The position numbers and the translations under genes are program-made. The notes under the pieces are model-generated. The model had not been told where the DNA came from, did no database searches, and worked only from the letters and a program-made list of their open reading frames with translations. From NCBI RefSeq assembly GCF_000067205.1, contig NC_010170.1, positions 2,480,001 through 2,544,000 on the forward strand: a stretch of DNA of 64,000 bases, read 5' to 3'. Shown piece by piece: positions 18,744-28,140 of the stretch. Source of the stretch: Bordetella petrii (GTDB lineage Bacteria > Pseudomonadota > Gammaproteobacteria > Burkholderiales > Burkholderiaceae_B). The first letter of the stretch is position 1. Every line of letters starts with the position of its first letter.

Positions 18744-19855
18744 ACGACGCGCAGTCATCCTGGGCCGAGGCCCGCCGCATCCTGTGCATCCGTCTGGATA
18801 ACCTGGGCGATGTAGTGATGAGCACACCCGCCATGCGGGCGCTCAAGACGCTGCCCGCACGGCCCCGCCTGACGCTGCTGGCCAGCTCGGCCGGCGCGGC
18901 GGCCGCGCCGTTCCTGCCCGACGCGGATGAGGTGCTGTGCTACGACGCCGCCTGGGTAAAGAACGATGCCGCCGGCAATCAGCACGATATCCGCATGATC
19001 CAGCGCCTGCGGGAACAGCGCTTTGACGCGGCCGTCATTTTCACGGTGTACAGCCAGAGCGCCTTGCCGGCCGCCTTGTTGTGCCATCTGGCGGGCATTC
19101 CCCGGGTGCTGGCGCACAGCCGCGAGAATCCGTATCGCCTGCTGACCGACTGGGTGCGCGAGCACGAGCCCGAACAGGGCGTGCGGCACGAGGTCCAGAG
19201 GCAGCTCGACCTGGTGGCGTCGGTGGGCGCCGTGGCGGCCGACACGCGCCTGGCATGGCGGGTGCGGCAGGCCGACCGCGCCGCTTTGCGGCAACGCCTG
19301 CATGCGGCGGGCGTCACCGAACCCGGCGGGTGGATCGCGGTGCACAGCGGCGCCAGCGCGGCCTCGCGGCGCTATCCGGCCGCCCAGTATGCGCAGGCCG
19401 TCGCGGCCTTGCGCCACGAGGGCCGCCGCATCGTCCTGCTGGGCACGGCCGCCGAGCGCGGCCTGGGCGGGCAACTAGCCGCGTTGCGGCAGTCGGTGCC
19501 GGGTCTGCTCGACCTGTGCGGCGCATTGTCACTGGGCGAGCTGGCCGCCGCTATCGAAAGCGCCGCGGTGCTGGTATGCAACAACAGCGGCCCCGCGCAT
19601 ATCGCGGCGGCGCTCGGCGTGCCGGTGGTCGACCTGTACGCGCTGACCAATCCCCAGCACACGCCCTGGCAGGTACCCAGCAGGGTGCTGTACCACGACG
19701 TGCCGTGCAAATACTGCTATCGCAGCGTGTGTCCGCAGGGCCACCACGCCTGCCTGGCGCAAGTGTCGCCGCGCCGTGTCGCGGCCGCCGCCCGCGAACT
19801 GCTGGCGCACGGGGCGCACGGGTGGCAGCCGGCGCAAACGGGACTGGCCGCCTGA
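18740..19855 (+). CDS. Glycosyltransferase family 9 (heptosyltransferase-like), first copy
   Basis: 371 residues, GT-B fold. The N-terminal RILCIRLDNLGDVVMSTPAMRAL is the GT9 start, with the conserved D of LGD. The C-terminal half has VHSGASAASRRYP and VCNNSGPAHIAAALGVPVVDLY, the ADP-heptose site region of WaaC/WaaF-type enzymes. A cysteine-rich end (CKYCYRSVCPQGHHAC) resembles that of other non-LPS GT9 enzymes. It overlaps the phosphatase by four bases. Confidence 0.82.
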   Translation: MNDAQSSWAEARRILCIRLDNLGDVVMSTPAMRALKTLPARPRLTLLASSAGAAAAPFLPDADEVLCYDAAWVKNDAAGNQHDIRMIQRLREQRFDAAVIFTVYSQSALPAALLCHLAGIPRVLAHSRENPYRLLTDWVREHEPEQGVRHEVQRQLDLVASVGAVAADTRLAWRVRQADRAALRQRLHAAGVTEPGGWIAVHSGASAASRRYPAAQYAQAVAALRHEGRRIVLLGTAAERGLGGQLAALRQSVPGLLDLCGALSLGELAAAIESAAVLVCNNSGPAHIAAALGVPVVDLYALTNPQHTPWQVPSRVLYHDVPCKYCYRSVCPQGHHACLAQVSPRRVAAAARELLAHGAHGWQPAQTGLAA

Positions 19856-19885
19856 GCGGCGAGCGAAGACGTTAAAGGAACCCTC

Positions 19886-21622
19886 ATGCATACCCTGGGA
19901 ATCAATGCCGCCTTTCATGATTGTTCCGCCGCGCTCGTGCGCGACGGCGTGGTGCTGGCGGCGGCCGAGGAAGAACGCTTTACGCGCATCAAGCACGGCA
20001 AGCGGCCAGTGCCTTTCTCGACCTGGCAATTGCCTTTCCACGCCATCGACTATTGCCTGGCCGAAGCCGGCATCGCGCTGGGCGACGTGGACCATATCGT
20101 CTATGCCTTCGACCCGGCGCTGCTGCCGGCGCCTCCGCAGGCCGATGGGCAGATCGTCCTGCCCCTGGAGCCCTCGCGCGCCGCAGCGCGGCCGCATGAG
20201 GGATCGCCCTGGGATCCGCTGTTCGTGTCTTATGTGGTCAATGCGCCGCGCCAGTTGCTCGACGGCGCGCCGCACCATTTGAAAGCCCGTTTCGAAGGGG
20301 TGACGCTGGACCACATCCTGTCGCGCTGGACGTTCCTGGACCACCACCTCAGCCATGAGGCGAGCGCGTTCCTGGCGGCGCCCTGCGACGAGTCGGCGGT
20401 GCTTACCCTGGATGGCCGCGGCGAACGCGCCAGCACCAGCTATGGTCTGTTCAGCGACGGCCGCTACACGCGCCTGAAGCAGATCGAGCTGCCGCATTCC
20501 CTGGGTCTGTTGTACGAAGACGTTACCCGCTACCTGGGGTTTCTCCATTCGTCCGACGAGTACAAGGTGATGGCGCTGGCCTCGTTCGGCCAACCCGAAT
20601 ACCTGAGGCAGTTGCGCGACATCGTGCGCCTGGACGATCAGGGCGGCTATTGGCTGGAACCGGCCCGGCTGCAAGAACGCTTCGGTCCACCGCGGCGGCG
20701 CGGCGCGCCGTTCGAGGCGCATCACAAGAACCTGGCAAGTTCCCTGCAGCATGTACTTGAAGAGACCGCCTTGCACATGGCCGGCTGGCTGCATCGGGAA
20801 ACCGGCGCGCGCCATCTGTCGATGGCGGGCGGCGTGGCCCTGAACTGCGTCATGAATGCGCGCCTGACCCGCGATGGCCCGTTTGACAGCGTGTGGGTTC
20901 AGCCAGCCGCCGGTGACTCCGGCACGGCGCTGGGCGCCGCGTTGTATGTCGATTACCAGCAGCGCGGCGGGCCGCGCCGCTGGACCATGGAGCATGCCTA
21001 CCTGGGGCCGGAGTATGGCGACGACGAGATCGAGCGCTTTCTGTACCGGTCCAGGCTGGCATTCCGCAAGCTCGACGACGTGGCCGAGGAAGCGGCGGAA
21101 CTGCTGGCGCAGGAGAAAATCCTGGGCTGGTTCCAGGGCCGCATGGAGTTCGGGCCACGCGCGCTGGGCGCCCGCTCGATCCTGGCCTCGCCGTTGGACA
21201 GCGGCATGCAGGCCCGCCTCAATGGCCTGAAAGACCGCGAGGATTTCCGGCCGGTGGCGCCGGTGGTGCTCGAAGACCGCGCCCCGCAATGGTTCGACGC
21301 GCGCGGCGCGGACTCGCTGTGCGCGCCCTTCATGCTGTTTGTCTATGACGTGTTGCCGCAGCGCGCGGCCCAGATCCCGGCGGTGCGGCACATCGACGGC
21401 ACGGCGCGGGTGCAGACGGTGCGCCGCGACCAGAACGCGCGCTATCACGATCTGCTGGCGGCCTTCGAGCGCCGCACCGGCGTGCCGGTGCTGGTCAATA
21501 CGTCGTTCAACACGCGAGGCGAACCGGTCGTGTGTTCGCCGCGTGACGCGATCGAGTGCTTCTGGACCTCGCCGCTGGACGCGCTGGTCATCGGCTCGTA
21601 TCTGCTGGAGAAACCCCGATGA
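19886..21622 (+). CDS. NodU/CmcH-family carbamoyltransferase
   Basis: 578 residues. It adds a carbamoyl group from carbamoyl phosphate to a sugar hydroxyl, via carbamoyl-adenylate. The N-terminal Kae1-like domain begins LGINAAFHDCSAALV and carries DHHLSHEASAF, whose histidines hold the metal/ATP site. The C-terminal YrdC-related domain has the family signature FGPRALGARSILASPLD and VLVNTSFNTRGEPVV. It gives the clearest functional clue in the cluster: the product is carbamoylated, as in Nod factors and some antibiotics. It ends with ATGA overlapping the next start. The ribosome site is AAAGGA. Confidence 0.88.
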   Translation: MHTLGINAAFHDCSAALVRDGVVLAAAEEERFTRIKHGKRPVPFSTWQLPFHAIDYCLAEAGIALGDVDHIVYAFDPALLPAPPQADGQIVLPLEPSRAAARPHEGSPWDPLFVSYVVNAPRQLLDGAPHHLKARFEGVTLDHILSRWTFLDHHLSHEASAFLAAPCDESAVLTLDGRGERASTSYGLFSDGRYTRLKQIELPHSLGLLYEDVTRYLGFLHSSDEYKVMALASFGQPEYLRQLRDIVRLDDQGGYWLEPARLQERFGPPRRRGAPFEAHHKNLASSLQHVLEETALHMAGWLHRETGARHLSMAGGVALNCVMNARLTRDGPFDSVWVQPAAGDSGTALGAALYVDYQQRGGPRRWTMEHAYLGPEYGDDEIERFLYRSRLAFRKLDDVAEEAAELLAQEKILGWFQGRMEFGPRALGARSILASPLDSGMQARLNGLKDREDFRPVAPVVLEDRAPQWFDARGADSLCAPFMLFVYDVLPQRAAQIPAVRHIDGTARVQTVRRDQNARYHDLLAAFERRTGVPVLVNTSFNTRGEPVVCSPRDAIECFWTSPLDALVIGSYLLEKPR

Positions 21623-22608
21623 GCGGCATGACGCAGCCCCTCGCGGTGTCGGTAGTGGTGCCCACCCGCGGCCGGCCCCAGCTGCTGGAACGTTGTCTGC
21701 AGGCCCTGCTGGCGCAACGCTTTCCGGCCCAGGCCTACGAGGTCATCGTATGCGACGACGGCGCCGACCCGCTGACGCGCCGGCAAGTGCAGGCGCTGGA
21801 TGCGCCGGACGGCAATGGCGTGCGCCTGCGCTACCTGGCGGCCGCGGACACCGACGGGCCGGCCGCGGCGCGCAACCTGGGATGGCGCAACGCGCGCGGG
21901 CCGGTCATTGCCTTTACCGATGACGACACCATCGCCGCGCCGGACTGGCTGGCCGAAGGCTTGCGTGCGCTGCGCCCGGACGTGCAGGCGGTGGCGGGCG
22001 CCATCGACATGCCGATTCCCGACGTGCCGACCGACTACGAGCGCGATGCGGCCGGACTGGCGCGGGCCGAGTTCGTAACCGCCAACTGCTTCGTGCGGCG
22101 CTCGGCCCTGGAAGAGGCGGGGGGGTTCGACCCGCGCTACACCATGGCCTGGCGTGAGGATTCCGATCTGCATTTCGCCATGCTGGAGCGGGGCATGGAC
22201 GTGGCGCGCGCACCGCGCGCCCGGGTATTGCATCCCGTGCGCAACGCGCCGTTCGCGGCCGGACTGCGCATGCAGAAGAAAGTGATGTTCGACGTGCTGC
22301 TGTACCGCAAGTATCCGCGGCTATACCGCGCGCGCATACGGCGGGGCCCGCCGTGGTTCTACCTGGCTGGCGCGCTGTCGCTGGCCGGGGCCGTGGCGGC
22401 CGGGCTGGCGGGGCGCGGCGTTGCTTGCGCGGCGCTCGGCATGATCTGGCTGGGCCTGACCGCGTGGTTCTTCATGCGCCGGCTGCGGGGCGTGTCGCGC
22501 CGGCCCGCCCACGTGGCCGAACTGGCGCTGACCTCGGCCGCGATCCCTGTCCTGTCGATCGCATGGCGACTGGTGGGAATGGCGCGCTTTGGACTGCGGT
22601 TTCCATGA
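21619..22608 (+). CDS. Glycosyltransferase family 2 with C-terminal membrane helices
   Basis: 329 residues. GT-A fold: SVVVPTRGRPQLLERCLQ, the acidic VIVCDDGADP, and the metal-binding AFTDDDT (a DxD-type motif), then an acceptor helix with AWREDSDL. Two hydrophobic segments near the C-terminus (WFYLAGALSLAGAVAAGLAG and ALGMIWLGLTAWFF) suggest anchoring to the inner membrane, as for polyprenyl-linked glycan assembly. Coupled by ATGA overlaps on both sides. Confidence 0.83.
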   Translation: MSGMTQPLAVSVVVPTRGRPQLLERCLQALLAQRFPAQAYEVIVCDDGADPLTRRQVQALDAPDGNGVRLRYLAAADTDGPAAARNLGWRNARGPVIAFTDDDTIAAPDWLAEGLRALRPDVQAVAGAIDMPIPDVPTDYERDAAGLARAEFVTANCFVRRSALEEAGGFDPRYTMAWREDSDLHFAMLERGMDVARAPRARVLHPVRNAPFAAGLRMQKKVMFDVLLYRKYPRLYRARIRRGPPWFYLAGALSLAGAVAAGLAGRGVACAALGMIWLGLTAWFFMRRLRGVSRRPAHVAELALTSAAIPVLSIAWRLVGMARFGLRFP

Positions 22609-23684
22609 ACGCCATCAACACACCGGCAGGACCATCGGGGCAGCCGGCCCGGATCGCCGTGTTCCGCGCCTTGCAATTGGGCGACATGCTTTGCGCAGTG
22701 CCAGCCTTGCGTGCGCTACGCCACGCGTTTCCACGCGCGCACGTCACGCTGGTGGGTCTGCCCGGGGCGCGCGACTTTGTGCGCCGCTTTGACCGATACA
22801 TCGATGAGTTGCTGGAGTTTCCGGGCACGACTGATTTTCCCGAGCAAGCGCCGCGCGAACACGACCTGCCGGCGTTCTACCGGCACGCGCAGGCGCACCG
22901 GTTCGACGTAGCGCTGCAACTGCACGGCAGCGGCCGGCATTCGAACGCGGTTGTGCGTAATCTGGGAGCTCGCCGCTGGGCGGGTTTCGTGCCGACCCGC
23001 GCAGAGACTGTGCCGGGCAGCCGGATGGTCTGGCCCGATCACCTGGCCGAGCCATTGCGTTACCTGGCGCTGTTGCGCTATCTGGGCATCCCGGCCTTCG
23101 ACTCATCTCTGGAGTTGCCTGTAACGCCGCCCGAAGAGGCCGCCGCGCAAGCCTTGCTGCGGCATGAAGGCCTGGATCCGCGCCGTACGGTGCTGGTGCA
23201 TCCCGGGGCGCGCCTGCCGTCGCGCCGCTGGCCCACCGAGCGCTTCGCCCAGGTGGCGGCGGCGCTGGGCGCGCAAGGCTGGCAGGTGGCGCTGACCGGA
23301 ACGGATGACGAAGCCGCGTTGGCCGCGGCGGTATGGCGCGCCTGCGCCATGCGGCCGGCCAACCTGTGCGGCCGCACCTCGCTGGGTGAGCTGGCGGCGC
23401 TGGCCGGCCGCTGCCGGCTGGTGATCTGCAATGACACCGGCATGTCGCACGTGGCGGCAGCCGTGGGCACGCCGAGCGTCGTGATCGCCTCTGGCAGCGA
23501 CGCGCGGCGGTGGGCGCCGCTGGACGGCAGCCGTCATGCCGTCATTGCCGCCGACGTGCCATGCCGCCCCTGCAGCCACGTGGTGTGCCCGATCGGGCAT
23601 CCCTGCGCGCTGGCCGTGCCGGCCAGCGAAGTGCTGGCCCGCGCGCGCAGCCAACTGGAGGAATCCCATCATGTCGCGTACTGA
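22605..23684 (+). CDS. Glycosyltransferase family 9 (heptosyltransferase-like), second copy
   Basis: 359 residues, same family as the gene at 18740 but clearly divergent: RIAVFRALQLGDMLCAVPALRAL at the start, VHPGARLPSRRWPTERFA in the middle and VICNDTGMSHVAAAVGTPSVV near the end, with a Cys-rich terminal segment (CRPCSHVVCPIGHPC). Two GT9 enzymes together suggest two heptose or related additions. It begins in an ATGA overlap and ends 14 bases inside the next gene. Confidence 0.82.
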   Translation: MNAINTPAGPSGQPARIAVFRALQLGDMLCAVPALRALRHAFPRAHVTLVGLPGARDFVRRFDRYIDELLEFPGTTDFPEQAPREHDLPAFYRHAQAHRFDVALQLHGSGRHSNAVVRNLGARRWAGFVPTRAETVPGSRMVWPDHLAEPLRYLALLRYLGIPAFDSSLELPVTPPEEAAAQALLRHEGLDPRRTVLVHPGARLPSRRWPTERFAQVAAALGAQGWQVALTGTDDEAALAAAVWRACAMRPANLCGRTSLGELAALAGRCRLVICNDTGMSHVAAAVGTPSVVIASGSDARRWAPLDGSRHAVIAADVPCRPCSHVVCPIGHPCALAVPASEVLARARSQLEESHHVAY

Positions 23685-24642
23685 GGCGGCCGGCGCCGCG
23701 CGCCGGCTGCGCATCCTGGTGTGGCACGTGCACGGCAACTACTTGTATTCGCTGACGCAGACACCGCATGAGTTCTACGTGCCGCAACGGGGCGACGGCC
23801 GGCCGGGCTATGGGCCGCTGGGCCGCAAGATTCCCTGGGGGCCGAACGTGCACGGCGTGCCTGCCGAACAAGTGCGGAACCTGGCCGTGGATCTGGTGGT
23901 GTACCAGTCCGGGCACAACCTGGCCGACGCGCCAATGCTGCTGTCGCAGGCACAGCGGCGGCTGCCGTGCGCATACATCGAGCACAATCCTCCCGCGCCG
24001 CTCGCGGCCGAGACGGTACATGCGTTTCGCCACGAGCGGGGTCTGCTGGTGCATGTCACGCCGTACAACGCCGTCATGTGGGATTCGGGCGGCATGCCGC
24101 AGCGCGTGGTCGAGCACGGCATTCCCGATCCCGGGCCGTTGTACCGGGGCGACCTGGCGCGCGGCATCGTCGTGGTCAACCACCTGGCGCGCCGGGGCCG
24201 GCGCGTCGGCGCCGACTTGTACGCCCAGGCCGCAAGGCAAGTGCCGCTGGACCTGATCGGCATGGGCTCGGAGGAAGCCGGCGGGCTGGGGGAAGTGCCC
24301 AACATGGAAGTGGCCCATTTCATGGCGCGCTACCGGTGCTTTTTCAGCCCGGTGCGTTACGCCAGCCTGGGGTTATCGCTGGTGGAAGCGATGTTGTGCG
24401 GGCTGCCCGTGGTGGGCTTTGCCGCGACCGAACTGCCTTGCGTCATTACCAGCGGGCATGACGGCTACGTCGACACGCGCCCCGAGCGCCTGCACGACGT
24501 TTTGCGGCAATTGCTCGCCGACCGGGGCCTGGCCCGCGAATGGGGCGAGGCCGGCCGGCGCACGGCGCTGCGGCGATTTGCCATCGACCGTTTCGTTGCC
24601 GACTGGAACCAGATATTCGCCACGTTGACGGAGGCATCATGA
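23671..24642 (+). CDS. Glycosyltransferase, GT1/GT4-like GT-B fold
   Basis: 323 residues. The start at 23671 has GGAGG 13 bases upstream and lies inside the end of the previous gene. The C-terminal half has the GT-B donor-site pattern (YASLGLSLVEAMLCGLPVVGFAATELP). The N-terminus (RILVWHVHGNYLYSL) resembles a group of uncharacterised transferases found beside PIG-L and carbamoyltransferase genes. Donor and acceptor are unknown. ATGA overlap with the epimerase-like gene that follows. Confidence 0.72.
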   Translation: MSRTEAAGAARRLRILVWHVHGNYLYSLTQTPHEFYVPQRGDGRPGYGPLGRKIPWGPNVHGVPAEQVRNLAVDLVVYQSGHNLADAPMLLSQAQRRLPCAYIEHNPPAPLAAETVHAFRHERGLLVHVTPYNAVMWDSGGMPQRVVEHGIPDPGPLYRGDLARGIVVVNHLARRGRRVGADLYAQAARQVPLDLIGMGSEEAGGLGEVPNMEVAHFMARYRCFFSPVRYASLGLSLVEAMLCGLPVVGFAATELPCVITSGHDGYVDTRPERLHDVLRQLLADRGLAREWGEAGRRTALRRFAIDRFVADWNQIFATLTEAS

Positions 24643-25652
24643 AAGACAGTATGACGACATTGCCCAGAGCCTTGGTCGCCGGCGGGGCGGGGTTTCTGGG
24701 CGCGCACTTGTGCCGGCGCCTGTTGCTGCAGGGCTGGGAAGTGATATGCGTGGACAACTTTCATACCGGACGCAGCGAGAATCTGGCGGGCCTGGCCGCG
24801 CACCCCGGGCTGACCGTGATACGCCAGGACATTGCGCTGCCGTTGCCGGCCGAACTTCACATCGACTGCATCTATAACCTGGCCTGCCCGGCATCGCCGG
24901 TGCACTACCAGGCCGATCCGGTGGCCACGTTGCAGACCTGCGTGCAAGGCGCCACGCAGTTGCTGGAACTGGCCGCGCGCACGGGTGCCCGCATTTTGCA
25001 GGCGTCCACCAGCGAAGTGTATGGCGACCCGCTCGAGCACCCGCAGCGCGAGGGCTACTGGGGGCATGTCAATCCCGTGGGGCCGCGCTCGTGCTACGAC
25101 GAGGGCAAGCGCTGCGCCGAGACCCTGTTCATGGAATATGGCCGCCGCCGTGGCGTGGTGGTGAAGATCGCGCGCATCTTCAATACTTACGGACCAGGCA
25201 TGGCGGCCGACGATGGCCGGGTCGTCTCGAACTTCATCGTGCAGGCCCTGGCCGGCCATCCGCTCACCGTATACGGCGACGGCAGCCAGACGCGATCGTT
25301 CTGTTATGTGGACGATCTGGTGGACGGCTTGCTGCGCCTGATGAATAGCCCGGACCAGTTCAGTCAGCCCGTCAACCTGGGCAACCCGGCCGAGATTTCA
25401 GTCTTGCGCATGGCCGAGCTGGTGCGCGAGCTGACGGGATCGCGCGCGCCGCTGCAGTTCCGCGACCTGCCGCGCGACGACCCCACGCATCGCTGCCCCG
25501 ACATCACGCTGGCCCGCGAACAGTTGCGGTGGCGGCCCACCACGCCGCTGTCGGCCGGCCTGGCGCGCACCGTCGATTATTTCCGCCGGCAGGCGCACCG
25601 GGCCCCCGCGCCGACAGCAGCGATGGCGGCGGGTGGCATGGCAGGAGCGTGA
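24639..25652 (+). CDS. NAD-dependent sugar-nucleotide enzyme, UDP-glucuronate decarboxylase (UXS) type
   Basis: 337 residues, extended SDR. GGAGFLGAHL is the NAD site; the STSEVYGDP...HVNPVGPRSCYDEGKRCAE block matches UDP-glucuronate decarboxylases, including the catalytic Y-x-x-x-K; RIFNTYGPGM and DGSQTRSFCYVDDLVDG are typical of the same group. The expected product is UDP-xylose or a 4-keto pentose donor, so the glycan may contain a pentose. No UDP-glucose dehydrogenase lies in the window; UDP-glucuronate must come from elsewhere. Confidence 0.85.
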   Translation: MKDSMTTLPRALVAGGAGFLGAHLCRRLLLQGWEVICVDNFHTGRSENLAGLAAHPGLTVIRQDIALPLPAELHIDCIYNLACPASPVHYQADPVATLQTCVQGATQLLELAARTGARILQASTSEVYGDPLEHPQREGYWGHVNPVGPRSCYDEGKRCAETLFMEYGRRRGVVVKIARIFNTYGPGMAADDGRVVSNFIVQALAGHPLTVYGDGSQTRSFCYVDDLVDGLLRLMNSPDQFSQPVNLGNPAEISVLRMAELVRELTGSRAPLQFRDLPRDDPTHRCPDITLAREQLRWRPTTPLSAGLARTVDYFRRQAHRAPAPTAAMAAGGMAGA

Positions 25653-25653
25653 A

Positions 25654-26349
25654 ATGGACTCGCAAGGCAGGCTGGTAGTGATTTCGCCGCATTTCGACGA
25701 CGCCGTCTTCAGTTGCGGCGAGTGGCTGGCCGCCCGGCCCGGCGGCACGGTATTGACGGTTTACTCGGGCGTGCCGTCGCATACCGCGCCGCTGCCCGAC
25801 TGGGACCGCCGCTGTGGATTCGAGCGGGCTGACCAGGCGGTGATGGCACGGCACGAGGAAAATCGCGCCGCCATGGCCGTGCTGGGCGCGCGCGGGCTGG
25901 GCCTGGGACTGCTGGACGACCAGTACCAGGGGCCCGCCAACGAGGCCGGGCGGATCACCGGCATGCTGGCCGCCGCGTTGACCACGCTGCGGCCCGCGGT
26001 GATCCTGGCGCCGCTGGGCTTGTTTCATCGGGACCATCTGCGCGTATCCGATGCCGCATTGACCGTATGGCGGCTGTTCTCGACGCTGGGCAGCAGTTGG
26101 CTGATGTACGAAGAAGCCTTGTATCGCCGCAAACCCGGCCTGGTGCAACAACGCCTGGCCGACTTGCAGGCTCAGCATGTGCGGGCCACGCCGCAAGCCG
26201 GCCCGCGGCCGGGCGGCGACCACAAGCTACGCGCTGTTGCCGCGTATGCCAGCCAGCTGGATGCGCTGGGACTCACGCCCGGGCAGGGCGATGATGCCGC
26301 GCCGGAGTGCTATTGGCGGCTGGAGGCCGAAGCGCCGGGGCACGAATGA
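25654..26349 (+). CDS. PIG-L family zinc-dependent deacetylase
   Basis: 231 residues. ISPHFDDAVFSCG near the N-terminus is the PHxDD zinc motif, and LGLFHRDHLRVSDA supplies the second metal-ligand region (HxDH). Family members remove N-acetyl groups from GlcNAc-type residues (PIG-L, MshB, BshB) or act in antibiotic pathways. Here it may free an amine on the glycan, or its precursor, which is then carbamoylated or left cationic; that is inference. GGAG seven bases before the ATG; ATGA overlap with the next gene. Confidence 0.83.
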   Translation: MDSQGRLVVISPHFDDAVFSCGEWLAARPGGTVLTVYSGVPSHTAPLPDWDRRCGFERADQAVMARHEENRAAMAVLGARGLGLGLLDDQYQGPANEAGRITGMLAAALTTLRPAVILAPLGLFHRDHLRVSDAALTVWRLFSTLGSSWLMYEEALYRRKPGLVQQRLADLQAQHVRATPQAGPRPGGDHKLRAVAAYASQLDALGLTPGQGDDAAPECYWRLEAEAPGHE

Positions 26350-27221
26350 TGCCGCCCCGTCTTTCCATCGTGGTGTTGACCCACAACCGCCGCGCCGAAC
26401 TGATGCGTACGCTGCATGGCCTGGCGCGGCTGCCGGGCCGGCATCCGATCATCGTCGTCGACAATGGCAGCGCCGACGGGACGGCCGAGGCGGTGCGGCG
26501 CGACTTTCCGGGCCTGGCGCTGGTGCGCGCGCCGGCCAATCTGGGCGCGGCGGGCCGCAATCTGGGCGTGCGCGCCGCGCAGACCGAGTACGTGGCCTTT
26601 TGCGACGACGATACTTGCTGGGAACCCCGCGCGCTCGAAACTGCCGTTGGCATTCTGGACGCCGCGCCGGAAATCGGCGTATTGACTGCCCGTGTCCTGG
26701 TCGGCCAGGAAGGCCGCCTGGACCAGGCGTGCGCTGCCATGCAGGAAAGCCCCTTGCCCGAGCAGCCGGGGGTCGGCCCATGCCTGCTGGGCTTCATGGC
26801 GGGCGCCTGCGTCATGCGTACTGAAGTATTCCGCGGGGCCGGCGGGTACTGGCCCCCGCTGCTGATTGGCGGAGAAGAAGAGCTGCTGGCGCTGGATGTG
26901 ATGGAGCAAGGCTGGCGCATCGTGTACGCGCCGGCGGTATGCATCCGCCATTGGCCGTCCACGGCCCGCGATGCGCCGCTACGGCGGCGGCTGCTGGCTC
27001 GCAATGCCGTCTGGACAGCCTGGATGCGGTTGCCCGCGGCCATGGCCTGGCATGCCACGGCTCGCGAGTTCCGCCTGCAGCGCTCGGCGCGCGAGCGCCT
27101 GCGCCTGGCCCGCGATGTCGGGCAAGGCATGGCGGCGGTGCTGGCGCGCCGGCGGGTGGTTTCGCCCCGGGTATGCGAATTGCTGGCCTGCGAAGCACGT
27201 CAACGCCACAGGAGGCCGTGA
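26346..27221 (+). CDS. Glycosyltransferase family 2, second copy
   Basis: 291 residues starting at the first ATG of ATGATG. LSIVVLTHNRRAEL, VVDNGSADGTAE and the metal site FCDDDT are standard GT2 motifs, followed by the acceptor region GGEEELLALDVMEQGW. Unlike the GT2 at 21619 it has no membrane segments. Its stop shares one base with the next start (TGATG). Confidence 0.85.
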   Translation: MMPPRLSIVVLTHNRRAELMRTLHGLARLPGRHPIIVVDNGSADGTAEAVRRDFPGLALVRAPANLGAAGRNLGVRAAQTEYVAFCDDDTCWEPRALETAVGILDAAPEIGVLTARVLVGQEGRLDQACAAMQESPLPEQPGVGPCLLGFMAGACVMRTEVFRGAGGYWPPLLIGGEEELLALDVMEQGWRIVYAPAVCIRHWPSTARDAPLRRRLLARNAVWTAWMRLPAAMAWHATAREFRLQRSARERLRLARDVGQGMAAVLARRRVVSPRVCELLACEARQRHRRP

Positions 27222-27805
27222 TGTCCTTGATTGTCGCCGCCCGTTTCCAGACCTTCGAGCAAGCCGAAAGCGCCGCGCGCAACCTGTATGCCGCTGGGTT
27301 CCGCGATGAAGATATGCATACGTTCTACGTCAACATCGCGGGCGAGCACGCGCGCTATCCCATGGGCGGCGACCGCAAGGCCGATCCCGACGCGCATGGC
27401 GCCTCGATGGGCGCGGTGGTGGGCGCCGCGGCCCTGGGAATCCTGTTCGCCCTGGTATGCGCCGTGCTGGCTTGGCAGATCGAGCCGTCGGCCATTGTCG
27501 TGACGGCCGCCGGCGGGGTGGGCGCCTATATCGGAGCCTTGGCGGGCGCGCTGTGGGTGACCGGCCAGGGGCGCCGCTTGGCCCGCGGCGCCCGGGCCCC
27601 CGATGTCCACCCGGAAGTGCGGCAAGCTGGCGTGCTGCTGGCCCTGCACATCCAGCCCGACCAGGAGGCCCGCGCAGTGGCTGTATTGCGTGAGGCGGGC
27701 GGCGTGGACGTGGAACGGGCCAATGGCCGCTGGGCCAATGGCCAATGGCAGGATTTCGACCCGCTGACGCCGCCGCAGCGCGAGCCGGAACCTGCAACTC
27801 ATTGA
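27221..27805 (+). CDS. Membrane stress protein with an N-terminal YflT/GSP17M-like segment
   Basis: 194 residues. The N-terminus (ARFQTFEQAESAARNLYAAGFRDEDM) follows the general stress protein 17M pattern, in which a beta-alpha unit recognises a partner. Two Gly/Ala-rich membrane helices follow (GASMGAVVGAAALGILFALVCAVLAW and GGVGAYIGALAGALWVTG), then a soluble C-terminal domain with a beta strand (GVLLALHI). A strong AGGAGG site sits before the start. It ends the glycan gene string and may be its envelope partner; the function is not known. Confidence 0.6.
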   Translation: MSLIVAARFQTFEQAESAARNLYAAGFRDEDMHTFYVNIAGEHARYPMGGDRKADPDAHGASMGAVVGAAALGILFALVCAVLAWQIEPSAIVVTAAGGVGAYIGALAGALWVTGQGRRLARGARAPDVHPEVRQAGVLLALHIQPDQEARAVAVLREAGGVDVERANGRWANGQWQDFDPLTPPQREPEPATH

Positions 27806-27881
27806 CCGTCTGGCGTCAGGCCGCGCGGGCGCCCGGCGCCTGCAAGCCCCGCGGCGGACGCCGGCCAGAAGGAGCATATCC

Positions 27882-28130
27882 ATGCCCAACACGCCAAGAT
27901 CCGCGCCGCCGCGCAAGGCCGCCCGGCCGCAGCCCGCGGCCCAAGGCAAGGTACTGCCTCCCCGCGATACGGTTGACGTTCCGCGCCAGCCGCCCCGGCC
28001 GACCACGGATACGCCCGACGAGGCCGCCAAAGATAGCCGGCCGGTGCGCGACAACCGCGACGACTCGAACTGGGCCGACGGCTCCAAGCCCCGGCCGCAC
28101 GCCAAGAACACGCGCTCGCATCTGCTGTAG
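27882..28130 (+). CDS. Small basic, proline-rich hypothetical protein
   Basis: 82 residues, rich in P, R, K and D, probably disordered, with no membrane segment. GAAGGAG lies eight bases before the ATG. In composition it resembles the 81-residue protein at 12208 (both have DTPDE/DTPED stretches), so the two may be distant relatives. Function unknown. Confidence 0.55.
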   Translation: MPNTPRSAPPRKAARPQPAAQGKVLPPRDTVDVPRQPPRPTTDTPDEAAKDSRPVRDNRDDSNWADGSKPRPHAKNTRSHLL

Positions 28131-28140
28131 CGCGGCAACC

